Shown here: in pieces, positions 1 through 7,116 of the stretch
How the letters are laid out: each line of letters opens with the position of its first letter
Position numbering within the stretch: position 1 is the first letter of the stretch
Source: Pseudobdellovibrionaceae bacterium
GTDB lineage: Bacteria > Bdellovibrionota > Bdellovibrionia > Bdellovibrionales > Bdellovibrionaceae
Length of the DNA: 47,248 nt
Direction: 5' to 3'
Assembly: GCA_019637955.1 (NCBI GenBank)
Contig: JAHBUS010000013.1
Span: forward strand, 1-47,248
Position numbers and translations under genes: made by a program
Notes under the pieces: generated by a model
What the model saw: only the letters and a program-made list of their open reading frames with translations
What the model was told of the DNA's origin: nothing
Database searches by the model: none

Positions 1-61
1 GAACCCTTTCGAGTTCTCTCGCGTTCCAGGCGAGTGCCTTAAACCGCTCGACCACCTCTCC
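1..61 (-). tRNA. tRNA-Ser (anticodon GGA), cut by window edge
   Basis: Read on the minus strand, the sequence starts GGAGAGGTGGTCGAGCGG, a typical class II tRNA-Ser acceptor and D arm. It continues into an anticodon stem CTCGC/GCGAG enclosing the loop CTGGAAC, which gives anticodon GGA (plus-strand 25-27). The start of the long variable arm follows (GAACTCGAAAGGGTTC). The T arm and 3' acceptor strand lie outside the window. The serine identity is supported by the anticodon and the long variable arm. Confidence 0.9.
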
Positions 62-125
62 GCACGTGCGGTATTTGAGGATCTAGATCTACCAAAGGGG
101 CCTCCCCTCTGTGAATCAAGAACCG

Positions 126-138
126 CAGGCACCTGGCC
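126..138. repeat. CAGGCACCT intergenic repeat, copy 1
   Basis: CAGGCACCTGGCC lies in the 130-base gap between the tRNA-Ser gene and the nucleoside phosphorylase gene. The reverse-complement core AGGTGCCTG recurs after dps (36163-36187) and the same core CAGGCACCT occurs at 37250-37258, always between genes. Confidence 0.45.
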
Positions 139-191
139 ACGCCGCGTCTACGTCCCGGCCTTGAGCCCTCGCTTTATCCCCTTGGAGGTCT

Positions 192-1073
192 GTGGTAGCT
201 CTGAAGGCTATGGTTCAAAAATCCTCTCTTCAGTCGTACACCCAACAGCTTCAAAAATTGGGGGCCGATGTCCCCTACGCCCACGTCGTTTTAGGATCGG
301 GCTTTGGCACCTCCTTGGATGCCTTGCTTGCGAGCGATTGGGTGAACCTCGGCGAGATTAAGTTCGGCGATGTCGAAGGGCTCATCGCCTCGACCGTTCA
401 GGACCATGCCGGTAAATACCGCCTGTACCGTCACAAACCCACGGGCAAAGTCGTGCAATTTCAGATGGGCCGTCTGCACGGTTACGAAGGTCACGACCCC
501 CGCCTCGTCGTGCGCACGGTGATGATCCCGCGCGTGGCGGGCGTGAAAAACTTTTTGCTCACCAATGCCGCGGGCGGTTTGGACCGCGCCATGAATCCGG
601 GCGATGTCATGATCATCGAAGATCACGTCAACCTCACGGGCAAAAACCCGCTGATCGGTCACAACCCGGTTGGCCCCGATGGAAAAGAATTAGGCCCCCG
701 ATTTCCCGACATGGGCCACTGCTACAAACCCGAATGGCGTGCGCGTTTACAAACGCACCTTGAAAAGCACGGCCTCAAAGTTCACAAAGGAATTTATCTC
801 GGACTCTTGGGCCCCACCTTCGAAACGCACGCCGAAGTCCGTTTGTACTCGGCTTGGGGCATGAAGGCCGTGGGCATGTCGACCGTGTGGGAGACCATCG
901 CGCTTCACCACTCGGGCGCGCAGGTCGCGGGCCTTTCACTCATCAGCAACTTGGGCGCGGGACTGGCGAACGTGTCGCTGGATCACGAAACGATTCTCGA
1001 GACCTGCCGCAAATCGGCGGCCGAGATCATGCTGGGCCTGGGTGACTTCTTGTCGCAGGATCTGCTCAAATGA
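192..1073 (+). CDS. punA: Purine nucleoside phosphorylase, trimeric PNP family
   Basis: Phosphorolysis of purine nucleosides to base and (deoxy)ribose-1-phosphate in cytosolic purine salvage. The phosphate-binding GSGFG lies near residue 35, NAAGG near 125, GPTFET with the base-contacting Glu near 211, and the AVGMSTVWE segment ends close to Asn253 of ISNLGAG. The Glu and Asn pattern is that of 6-oxopurine PNPs (XapA/PupG/PunA type). The start is uncertain: GTG at 192 follows GGAGG (184-188) very closely, and the in-frame ATG at 210 has GAAGG only two bases away. The protein is 287-293 residues, slightly long for the family. The stop overlaps the next start (ATGA), so the enzyme is translationally coupled to a deaminase of the MTA/SAH type. 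It might therefore act on methylthioinosine; see findings. Confidence 0.9.
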   Translation: MVALKAMVQKSSLQSYTQQLQKLGADVPYAHVVLGSGFGTSLDALLASDWVNLGEIKFGDVEGLIASTVQDHAGKYRLYRHKPTGKVVQFQMGRLHGYEGHDPRLVVRTVMIPRVAGVKNFLLTNAAGGLDRAMNPGDVMIIEDHVNLTGKNPLIGHNPVGPDGKELGPRFPDMGHCYKPEWRARLQTHLEKHGLKVHKGIYLGLLGPTFETHAEVRLYSAWGMKAVGMSTVWETIALHHSGAQVAGLSLISNLGAGLANVSLDHETILETCRKSAAEIMLGLGDFLSQDLLK

Positions 1074-2410
1074 AAAAACTTTTCGACTGGGGAATCCGGG
1101 CTAGCTGGGCCTTGCCGATGAACGGCGAGGTCTCGGTCGAAAATGATTTCTTCTTGGGCGTTAAGGGCACCGACATCGCCTTCGCAGGCCCTTACAAGCC
1201 CTCGCACAAAACGCAGTCCAAGAAATTCATCGATGCCAAAGGCATGGTTCTTCTCCCGGGCCTGATCAACGCGCACACTCACTTGCCGATGACCTTGTTT
1301 CGCGGACTCGAAGACGATGTTCCCCTCAAGGTTTGGCTGTTTGAGCGCATTTTCCCTCTAGAAAAAGAATTCGTTTCGCCCGATTTTGTCAAAACCGGAA
1401 CCGAACTCGCGGCGCTGGAGTGCATCCGCTTCGGCACCACGACGGTTTCGGACATGTACTTCTTCGTTGAAGATTCGGCCAAAGCCTGGGACAAAGCGGG
1501 CCTTCGCGGAATCTTTGGCCAAGCGTTCATGGACTTTCCGCTCCCCGAAGACAAAAAACTGGGGCCGGATCATTTTGGGCGCTTTCACGCGTTAAGAAAA
1601 AAATTCGCCAAATCCGACCGTATTCAAATCGCGCTCTCGCCTCATGCGCCTTACACCTGCAGCGATGACCTCTTAAAAAAGATCGCGGCCACCTCCAAAG
1701 AAACCGGCGCTCTCTTGCACACGCACCTCTCGGAGTCGGTGGACGAAGAGCCGGAATCGCTCGCCAAGTTTGGCAAGACGCAAACGGAGCGTTTTCGCGA
1801 TCTCGGCGTCTTAGGGCCCAAGACCATTTGCGCGCACGCGGTGCACTTGACGCCTTCGGACCGTCAGATCTTAAAAGACTCCGGCACGGCGGTGATTCAC
1901 AACCCCGATTCGAATCTCAAACTCGGCTCGGGCGTGGCCCCGGTCGCCGAATACCTTGCCGAAGGCGTGCGTGTCGCGCTCGGCACCGATGGCTCGGCGA
2001 GCGCCAATGACCTCAGTCTTTTTGGCGTCATGGATCTGGCGACCAAGGTGCAAAAGCTCACGCACAACGACAACACCGCCATGATCGCCTCGCAGGCGCT
2101 GTGGATGGCCACCCAAGGCGGCGCGAACGCGCTCAACTTGGGAGACCAAATCGGCTCGCTCTCGCCGGGTAAAAAAGCGGACTTCATTCTCGTGGATTTC
2201 AACTTTCCCCACTTGCAACCGGTTCATGACCCGATTTCGCACCTCGTGTACTCGGCGCAAGGTCTTGAAGTCGACACGGTCTTCTGCAACGGCAAGATGC
2301 TGATGAAAGCGAAGAAACACGTCTCGCTCAAGCCCGCCGCGATTTTTGCGAAGGCCGAGTCTTACCGAAAAAAAATCCGCGCTTTTTTAGCGAAACTGAA
2401 AGCCTCTTAA
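1070..2410 (+). CDS. mtaD: 5-methylthioadenosine/S-adenosylhomocysteine deaminase-like amidohydrolase
   Basis: A 446-residue metal-dependent amidohydrolase of the MtaD/TrzN/SsnA branch, which hydrolyses the 6-amino group of adenine nucleoside thioethers. Visible metal ligands and active-site motifs in order are NAHTHLP (His69/His71), SPHAPYTCSDD, LLHTHLSES, CAHAVHLT and LGTDGSASANDL with the catalytic Asp. The C-terminal beta-sandwich holds the usual LSPGKKADFILVD motif of the family. The ATG overlaps the upstream phosphorylase stop by four bases, so the two are an operon for deamination followed by phosphorolysis. Substrate preference among MTA, SAH and related nucleosides cannot be read from sequence. 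Confidence 0.85.
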   Translation: MKKLFDWGIRASWALPMNGEVSVENDFFLGVKGTDIAFAGPYKPSHKTQSKKFIDAKGMVLLPGLINAHTHLPMTLFRGLEDDVPLKVWLFERIFPLEKEFVSPDFVKTGTELAALECIRFGTTTVSDMYFFVEDSAKAWDKAGLRGIFGQAFMDFPLPEDKKLGPDHFGRFHALRKKFAKSDRIQIALSPHAPYTCSDDLLKKIAATSKETGALLHTHLSESVDEEPESLAKFGKTQTERFRDLGVLGPKTICAHAVHLTPSDRQILKDSGTAVIHNPDSNLKLGSGVAPVAEYLAEGVRVALGTDGSASANDLSLFGVMDLATKVQKLTHNDNTAMIASQALWMATQGGANALNLGDQIGSLSPGKKADFILVDFNFPHLQPVHDPISHLVYSAQGLEVDTVFCNGKMLMKAKKHVSLKPAAIFAKAESYRKKIRAFLAKLKAS

Positions 2411-2420
2411 GAAGGTCCTG

Positions 2421-2990
2421 ATGAGCGAAATCGACATCGTCGGACCGATGCCCAATTCGTGGCGGCCAACTTCGAGGCCCGTGATTTTCGTCGATGGCGG
2501 ACAGAAATGGCGTCAGGGCGCCGGTGTGCAGGCTCTTTCGATCGGAGATGGCGACTCGGATCCCATCGGCCCCATGGACGTGCGTCTCCCCGCCGACAAA
2601 GACATTTCGGACTTTGGCTTTGCGCTCTCGCAGCTCGCCGAGAGCGTTCAAAAGATCTCGCTGTATGGTTTTAATGGCGGCCGCTTCGATCACGACTTGG
2701 CCAATCTGGGCGAACTGCATGCGTTCTTAAAGACCCGTCACGCGCACGTGCAAATCGAGGGGCGCGGTCACGCGGTGAGCGCTGGCGCATGGACGTTTCA
2801 AATCCAGGGCTTGTTCAGTGTCTTGATGCTCGAGGCAAACCCCGTCACGATTCAAGGCGACTGCAAGTACAAGCTTGAACGGCACACGCTCACGCCGCTT
2901 TCAAGTCATGGTCTGAGCAACGAGGGGTTTGGCGAAGTCCAGGTCGAAAGCACCGGACCGGTTTTTGTTTTCACCGGTCTGAAGGATTAA
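2421..2990 (+). CDS. Thiamine pyrophosphokinase-like protein
   Basis: A 189-residue protein with the thiamine pyrophosphokinase (TPK) pattern: VDGG near residue 25, SIGDGDS, the acidic ADKDISDFGFAL segment, and GFNGGRFDHDLANLGEL. These correspond to family motifs DGG, GDxDS, DKDxTDxxxA and GxxGGRxDHxxANL. The C-terminal half contains LSSHGLSNEGFGEV, matching the SxGLSNE loop that contacts thiamine. TPK makes the cofactor TPP from thiamine and ATP. Deviations (GDGDS for GDFDS, ISD for TD) are mild. The ATG is preceded by AAGGT about seven bases upstream and lies ten bases after the deaminase gene, so it is probably in the same operon. Its stop overlaps the stop of the convergent FAH gene. Confidence 0.75.
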   Translation: MSEIDIVGPMPNSWRPTSRPVIFVDGGQKWRQGAGVQALSIGDGDSDPIGPMDVRLPADKDISDFGFALSQLAESVQKISLYGFNGGRFDHDLANLGELHAFLKTRHAHVQIEGRGHAVSAGAWTFQIQGLFSVLMLEANPVTIQGDCKYKLERHTLTPLSSHGLSNEGFGEVQVESTGPVFVFTGLKD

Positions 2991-3964
2991 ACCGAAACAA
3001 CTTTCTGTTCGATGGTGCCGAAGAGCGATTGTCCGCTGCCGTCTTCCATCCAGATTTTGACCTGATCGCCGGCTTTCATAAAAGGCGTCTCGGGTTTGCC
3101 TTTGTTGATTTGCTCGAGCGTGCGTTTCTCGGCCAAGCAGCTTGAGCCCACGGTCGAATCTTCATTCGCCACTGTACCGCTGCCGATCAAAGAGCCCGCG
3201 ACCAGATCGCGAGTCTGCGCGGCGTGCGCGATCAACTGACCAAAGTGAAAATGCATCTCGCCCGCATTGGCGCGGCCAAAAAATTGGCCGTTCAACTCCA
3301 CCCGCAAAGGCAAATGAACGCGGCCGTCTTTCCAAGCCGCCCCCAACTCATCGGGCGTCAGCGCGAAGGGAGACAGCGCCTTGGTGGGTTTGCTGACAAA
3401 GAAGCCAAAGCCCTGCGCCAATTCGCCGGGGATCAAACCACGCAAAGAGACGTCATTGATCAACACGAACAGACGGATCTTTTTCAGAGCCTCTTCGGGC
3501 GTGGTTCCCATCGGCACGTCGTCGACGATCACGCCGACTTCGGCTTCAAAGTCCGTCCCGTGCGAGAAATCCCGCTGGGGAATCGGTGCCGTGGGCGCCA
3601 AGAACTTGCCGCACTCGGCTTGGTACATGAGCGGAACGGTGTACAAGGTCTCGGGGGGCTCGGCATTGCGAGCTTTGCGCACGAGCTTGATATGATGAAT
3701 GAAGGCCGAGCCATCGGCAAAGAGCCAGGTGCGCGGAAGCGACGACTGCAAATCCTTTTCAACCAGATCAAAGGTCCCCGGTGCGTTTCCCGCACGCAGG
3801 GCTTGATCGAGAACTTTCAGTTTGGGTTCGGCCGTTTTCCAGTTCTCGAGGGCTTCGCGCAAACAAGGCGCGACGCTCGAAGCACGAACCGCCTGACGGC
3901 GGTTCGGGTGGATCAGAATCAGCTCCCCGTCCAGCGACGGGCTTTTCAGTGAACCCAGAATCAT
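2987..3964 (-). CDS. Fumarylacetoacetate hydrolase family protein
   Basis: A 325-residue FAH-fold hydrolase; FAH enzymes cleave C-C bonds of diketo acids, here most likely fumarylacetoacetate to fumarate and acetoacetate. The metal-site segment HGTDFEAEVGVIVDD, the LINDVSLRG stretch, GFGFFVSKPT and the C-terminal GSLIGSGTVANED are characteristic. The length matches the bacterial single-domain fumarylacetoacetases of about 330 residues rather than the 420-residue eukaryotic type. The ATG has AAGGA seven bases upstream. A maleylacetoacetate isomerase gene (4592-5245), which makes its expected substrate, lies nearby on the other strand; that context is the main reason to favour the tyrosine pathway. 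No homogentisate dioxygenase is in the window. Confidence 0.82.
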   Translation of the reverse strand: MILGSLKSPSLDGELILIHPNRRQAVRASSVAPCLREALENWKTAEPKLKVLDQALRAGNAPGTFDLVEKDLQSSLPRTWLFADGSAFIHHIKLVRKARNAEPPETLYTVPLMYQAECGKFLAPTAPIPQRDFSHGTDFEAEVGVIVDDVPMGTTPEEALKKIRLFVLINDVSLRGLIPGELAQGFGFFVSKPTKALSPFALTPDELGAAWKDGRVHLPLRVELNGQFFGRANAGEMHFHFGQLIAHAAQTRDLVAGSLIGSGTVANEDSTVGSSCLAEKRTLEQINKGKPETPFMKAGDQVKIWMEDGSGQSLFGTIEQKVVSV

Positions 3965-3986
3965 GGCAAATCCTTTTTTAAACGGA

Positions 3987-4526
3987 TCAGTCGAACGTGA
4001 TCATGAAGTTAGCCGCCACCGCGTTCGGATTTTCGAGGTTGTCGGCGACTTTCGAGAACAGGCGCTCGTAGTAGAATTCAAAACCCATTTGCGGAGCAAA
4101 TTTGAAGCTCGCGCCCAATTGCATGCCGATCGGGGCCGAGCTCACGCCCTCGCACGTTCCGCCGCCGCAATCTTTTGACAAATTGAACCCCAGGTTCGCC
4201 CCCAGGAAAGCGCCGCCGAAATCGCTGAACTTGTACATCAAGCCCACGGGAATTTCGAAGTAGGTGAACTTGGCGTCCACCGCCGCCGCTCCCGAGGTCA
4301 GTTCGTAGTTGCGCTGGGTGTACATGAAACCCGTGCGGACATTCCAAGCGTCTTGGATCTCAAACTTCGCGACCGCGCCGCCTTGGAAGTTGGTTTTCCC
4401 GTTGACCTTCACGCCCGTGGTTTTCGCTTCGGCGTTGTCGCCGCGAATCCCGAGCACGATGCCCACATCTTGGGCCTGCGCAGCAAAACCCATCATCATC
4501 ACGACCGTCATCAACCACATTTTCAT
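3987..4526 (-). CDS. Small outer-membrane beta-barrel protein
   Basis: A 179-residue protein with a signal peptide (MKMWLMTVVMMMGFAAQAQ, cleavage after AQA). The mature part alternates hydrophobic and polar residues in strands separated by glycine-rich turns, for example NVRTGFMYTQRNYEL, YFEIPVGLMYKF and GAFLGANLGFNL. It ends in an amphipathic strand terminating in Phe-Asp. This fits the OmpA-N/PorT-type eight-stranded barrels of the outer membrane. A loop near residue 120 holds two cysteines (CGGGTC) that could be disulphide-bonded. The ATG has AAGGGGG six bases upstream. It sits just upstream of the FAH gene (22-base gap), so both may be co-transcribed, but no functional link to tyrosine breakdown is evident. 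Confidence 0.7.
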   Translation of the reverse strand: MKMWLMTVVMMMGFAAQAQDVGIVLGIRGDNAEAKTTGVKVNGKTNFQGGAVAKFEIQDAWNVRTGFMYTQRNYELTSGAAAVDAKFTYFEIPVGLMYKFSDFGGAFLGANLGFNLSKDCGGGTCEGVSSAPIGMQLGASFKFAPQMGFEFYYERLFSKVADNLENPNAVAANFMITFD

Positions 4527-4591
4527 AGGAAACCCCCTTGGAATTTCGACGTTTTTGGAGTGTACAATGCGGACTCAGAGGAGTCCACCGT

Positions 4592-5245
4592 ATGACCGAG
4601 TTTGTCCTTTACAGTTATTTTCGCTCGTCCGCGTCTTACCGCGTCCGCTGCGCCCTGCATCTCAAAGGCCTGAAATTCGACTACAAGGCGGTGCATTTGC
4701 TGAACAACGGGGGCGAACAGCACCAGGCCGCTTACCGCGACATCAACCCGGGCCGCGAAGTCCCCAGCTTGATTCACAACGGGCGCGTCATCGGGCAAAG
4801 CATGGCGATCCTGGAGTATCTGGATGACGTCGCCGCCGGGCCTCGCCTGTTTCCGAATGATCCGTACCAAAAGTCCCTCGTTCGTCAGTTCTGCGAAAAC
4901 ATCAACTGTGTTCAACCTCTCCAAAATTTGCGAACGGTGCAATTCCTAACCGGCGATTTGGGACTTCCTGAAACACTGAAACAGCGCTGGCTGGATGAGT
5001 GGCTGGGCCGGAGTTTCGAAACGCTCGAAACGCTGCTGCAAAAGCATTCGGGAACCCACTGCTTTGGCGATCAAGTGGGAGCGGCGGATTGTTTCTTGGT
5101 GCCGCAGATCTTCGCGGCCAAACGGATGAACGTCGATTTGTCACGTTACACCAACGTGCTTCGCGTGGCTCAAGCCGCCGAGGCCTTGCCCGCGTTCCAG
5201 GCCGCGCATCCAAGCCGTCAGCCCGACACGCCCGCCTCGACTTAA
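4592..5245 (+). CDS. maiA: Maleylacetoacetate isomerase (zeta-class GST)
   Basis: A 217-residue zeta-class glutathione S-transferase, converting maleylacetoacetate to fumarylacetoacetate in tyrosine/phenylalanine breakdown. The N-terminal thioredoxin fold begins LYSYFRSSASYRVRCALH, in which SSxSxRVR is the hallmark glutathione-activating motif, followed by NPGREVPSL and the GQSMAILEYLD segment. The C-terminal helical domain has GDQVGAADCFLVPQ, the family's AD(C/I)xLVPQ signature. The longer open frame starts at 4538, but ATG 4592 has CAGAGGAG eight bases upstream and gives the normal N terminus. It is divergent from the outer-membrane barrel gene, with promoters expected in the 65-base interval. 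Confidence 0.92.
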   Translation: MTEFVLYSYFRSSASYRVRCALHLKGLKFDYKAVHLLNNGGEQHQAAYRDINPGREVPSLIHNGRVIGQSMAILEYLDDVAAGPRLFPNDPYQKSLVRQFCENINCVQPLQNLRTVQFLTGDLGLPETLKQRWLDEWLGRSFETLETLLQKHSGTHCFGDQVGAADCFLVPQIFAAKRMNVDLSRYTNVLRVAQAAEALPAFQAAHPSRQPDTPAST

Positions 5246-5258
5246 GGGCCCGCGGCGA

Positions 5259-5522
5259 CTAGGCGCCCCCGCCAAATTTCAGATTTAAATAAGACGAGAG
5301 CGTCTTGAGGGTGTCAAAGTTCACGGCTTTGACATCTTGAAAATTGATGGTCACGCCGAAACGCTCTTCGAGCAGGTTGACCAATTGGATGATCGCGTAA
5401 GAATCGAGGATGCCCTCTTGAAAGAGGTGCGTATTTTCATCGGCCAAGCGGTCCACGGCCTGGGGACGGATCTCGAGAAGAAGTCCTTTAAGAAGTTCGT
5501 AGTCAAACTTTGGGGTGGCCAA
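5259..5522 (-). CDS. Acyl/peptidyl carrier protein, last gene of the PP-loop cassette
   Basis: An 87-residue carrier protein. EGILDSYAIIQLV contains the phosphopantetheine-accepting Ser41 in an LDS context, followed by helix III features (EERFGVTINFQDV). The spacing Phe-x-x-Gly-Ile-Leu-Asp-Ser recalls DltC-type and stand-alone carriers more than the FabF-partner AcpP (DSLD). Start choice: a longer frame begins at 5561, but TTG at 5522 is preceded by GAGAGGAAG and gives the N terminus MATPKFDYEL. The 5' end overlaps the upstream unknown gene by 20 bases, so expression is coupled. It is probably the carrier on which the adenylating PP-loop enzymes upstream load their product; that is inference from context. 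Confidence 0.85.
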   Translation of the reverse strand: MATPKFDYELLKGLLLEIRPQAVDRLADENTHLFQEGILDSYAIIQLVNLLEERFGVTINFQDVKAVNFDTLKTLSSYLNLKFGGGA

Positions 5523-6075
5523 TTTTCTTCCTCTCGCGATTGGTGGCGGAGTACACGCCAATGCTCAAATTGAACCTTAAGTCCGTGTGATAGTCATCCA
5601 GCTCTTTCACACTTTGCAGAACATTGAGCTTAGCAAAAAAGTCCGCCCGGAAGGCACGGATTTTGGCCAGGAGCAGGCGTTTTTCTCCGGCCATAAAGGC
5701 CTCGTAGCGCTTGAACAATCCCGAAGGCAGCGGGAAGCGGCGCACCGCTCCGGGAGCGAAGACATGCTCCATCTCTTGCCGCGCAAAAACCAATCCGGTG
5801 TCGATATAGATGCCCACCTCGCAGCGTTTGCGCAATAGCTCCAAGCGCGCGGCTTCGGCTCCTTGCGGTGCCGGCGCGGCCTTCAGCCCCTGTTCAAAAG
5901 AATAGGTCGTCTCGAACTTTTTAACCGGAGGGACGGCTGGTCCCTGCAAAGCCCAAGTCTGCACGCCGTCCAACGGAAGAAAGAAGTCAGCCTCTTCGCT
6001 GCGCTTGCTCATGAGCACGCGGCCCGTGGCTTGGTCGGTGTAAAGAAAGGTTTTGGCGACCTTAAATCGTGGCAT
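5503..6075 (-). CDS. Unknown protein in the PP-loop/carrier cassette
   Basis: A 190-residue soluble protein that I do not recognise. There is no signal peptide or membrane segment. The N-terminal 40 residues (FLYTDQATGRVLMSKRSEE...FFLPLDGVQTWAL) look like a small beta structure followed by a helix, faintly similar in layout to PqqD-type peptide-recognition domains, but I would not assign it. The C-terminal half is helical and basic (AFMAGEKRLLLAKIRAFRAD). The start overlaps the end of the upstream PP-loop enzyme gene by 14 bases and its own 3' end overlaps the carrier gene, so it is a tightly coupled member of the cassette. Confidence 0.75.
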   Translation of the reverse strand: MPRFKVAKTFLYTDQATGRVLMSKRSEEADFFLPLDGVQTWALQGPAVPPVKKFETTYSFEQGLKAAPAPQGAEAARLELLRKRCEVGIYIDTGLVFARQEMEHVFAPGAVRRFPLPSGLFKRYEAFMAGEKRLLLAKIRAFRADFFAKLNVLQSVKELDDYHTDLRFNLSIGVYSATNRERKKIGHPKV

Positions 6076-7111
6076 ACGTCAGCAATTCCTCATTCGATTG
6101 GATGACCCTGAGGTCCTCCCCGATCGCGATGCGTTTCTCGTCCAAGAAGTACATCTTCTCGAGGCTCTGAATTTTGATCAGCTCGAGCTGGCGCGGATCC
6201 TTCGTAAATCTATGGATGTACTCTTTGGCGGTCCACTTGTACGAATTCATCGTCTTTTTAATTTTGAGATCGTGGTTGTCCATGGACCAACGTTGAAACT
6301 CGGGCGAATCGTAAAAGTGAATGATGTGCTGGCCGTAGCGAAGTCGCAGATCCGCCGTGGTCATCTCGTAGAAGCGGTATTTCACGTGCGACCACTTCTG
6401 CGTGAAATTGAACCACCAGACAAAATCGTGAAGCGAGCGCACCGGAAACGGGCATTCTTGGTTGATCGGGTAAAACCGCTCGGCTAACGCCTCGGCGCTC
6501 CCCGCATCGGGCGGCGACCAGGCTTTGAGCATTTTGGCAAAAGCGTCTTGATAGTTTTCGTGGATCATCCCGTCGCCGTGGATCTGCGCTCCCGGCAGCA
6601 GCATGTCCGAACCGAAAAGCTGATCCCCCAGTTCACCCGTGATGAGCAAGGCCCCGGGCTCTTTGAGCAAGCGGTCCATCGTTTGGAGCGAATTGATCCA
6701 GCGAAAGCGCCGGATGTGGTTCTGAAAAAACGTGGGATTTTCGTCGATCGAATCGTGGCTCATCGAGATCACGATTTTTTTTTGATCCTCTTCGGACCAG
6801 GTCCGCATCAGCGCCACGAGAAGAGCCGTGCTGTCGATTCCGCCGCTGTACGAAACGATGTACCGGGAGCGGTTCATTTTGAGCAGCTCGAGCGCGCGCT
6901 GATCGCAGCAATCGTCCCAGCCGAGACTCTTGGCGCCTTTCAGGTCTTCTTTGAGCGTGGGCAGCTTTTGCGAGAACTGCATGAGATCAGGCTTGTAGTC
7001 GATGCGGCTCATGGAACGGTCAAAGGGATGCACCAAAAGAGCGGGCTTCGAGACGAAGGGTCTCAGGTCCACGGTCGTCTTTTTGGTGAAGTTCAGTAAG
7101 GTCTCTATCAT
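6062..7111 (-). CDS. Asparagine-synthetase-type PP-loop enzyme without glutaminase domain (copy B)
   Basis: A 349-residue protein with the adenylating PP-loop of asparagine synthetases: YSGGIDST at residues 88-95 and the pyrophosphate-side motif GELGDQLFGSD at 159-169. The N-terminal class II glutaminase domain of AsnB (catalytic Cys2) is absent, replaced by about 80 unrelated residues. Family members activate a carboxylate as acyl-AMP and form an amide (AsnB, beta-lactam synthetase, lasso cyclase). Without a glutaminase this one would need free ammonia, an amine substrate, or a thiol acceptor such as the cassette's carrier protein. It is a clear paralogue of the upstream gene, sharing DSIxENPxFxQN, a WWFNF/WWLNF segment, HFYxxxxFQxWSM and SYKWxAKE. 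It begins five bases after that gene ends. Confidence 0.82.
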   Translation of the reverse strand: MIETLLNFTKKTTVDLRPFVSKPALLVHPFDRSMSRIDYKPDLMQFSQKLPTLKEDLKGAKSLGWDDCCDQRALELLKMNRSRYIVSYSGGIDSTALLVALMRTWSEEDQKKIVISMSHDSIDENPTFFQNHIRRFRWINSLQTMDRLLKEPGALLITGELGDQLFGSDMLLPGAQIHGDGMIHENYQDAFAKMLKAWSPPDAGSAEALAERFYPINQECPFPVRSLHDFVWWFNFTQKWSHVKYRFYEMTTADLRLRYGQHIIHFYDSPEFQRWSMDNHDLKIKKTMNSYKWTAKEYIHRFTKDPRQLELIKIQSLEKMYFLDEKRIAIGEDLRVIQSNEELLTYATI

Positions 7112-7116
7112 CGGCG

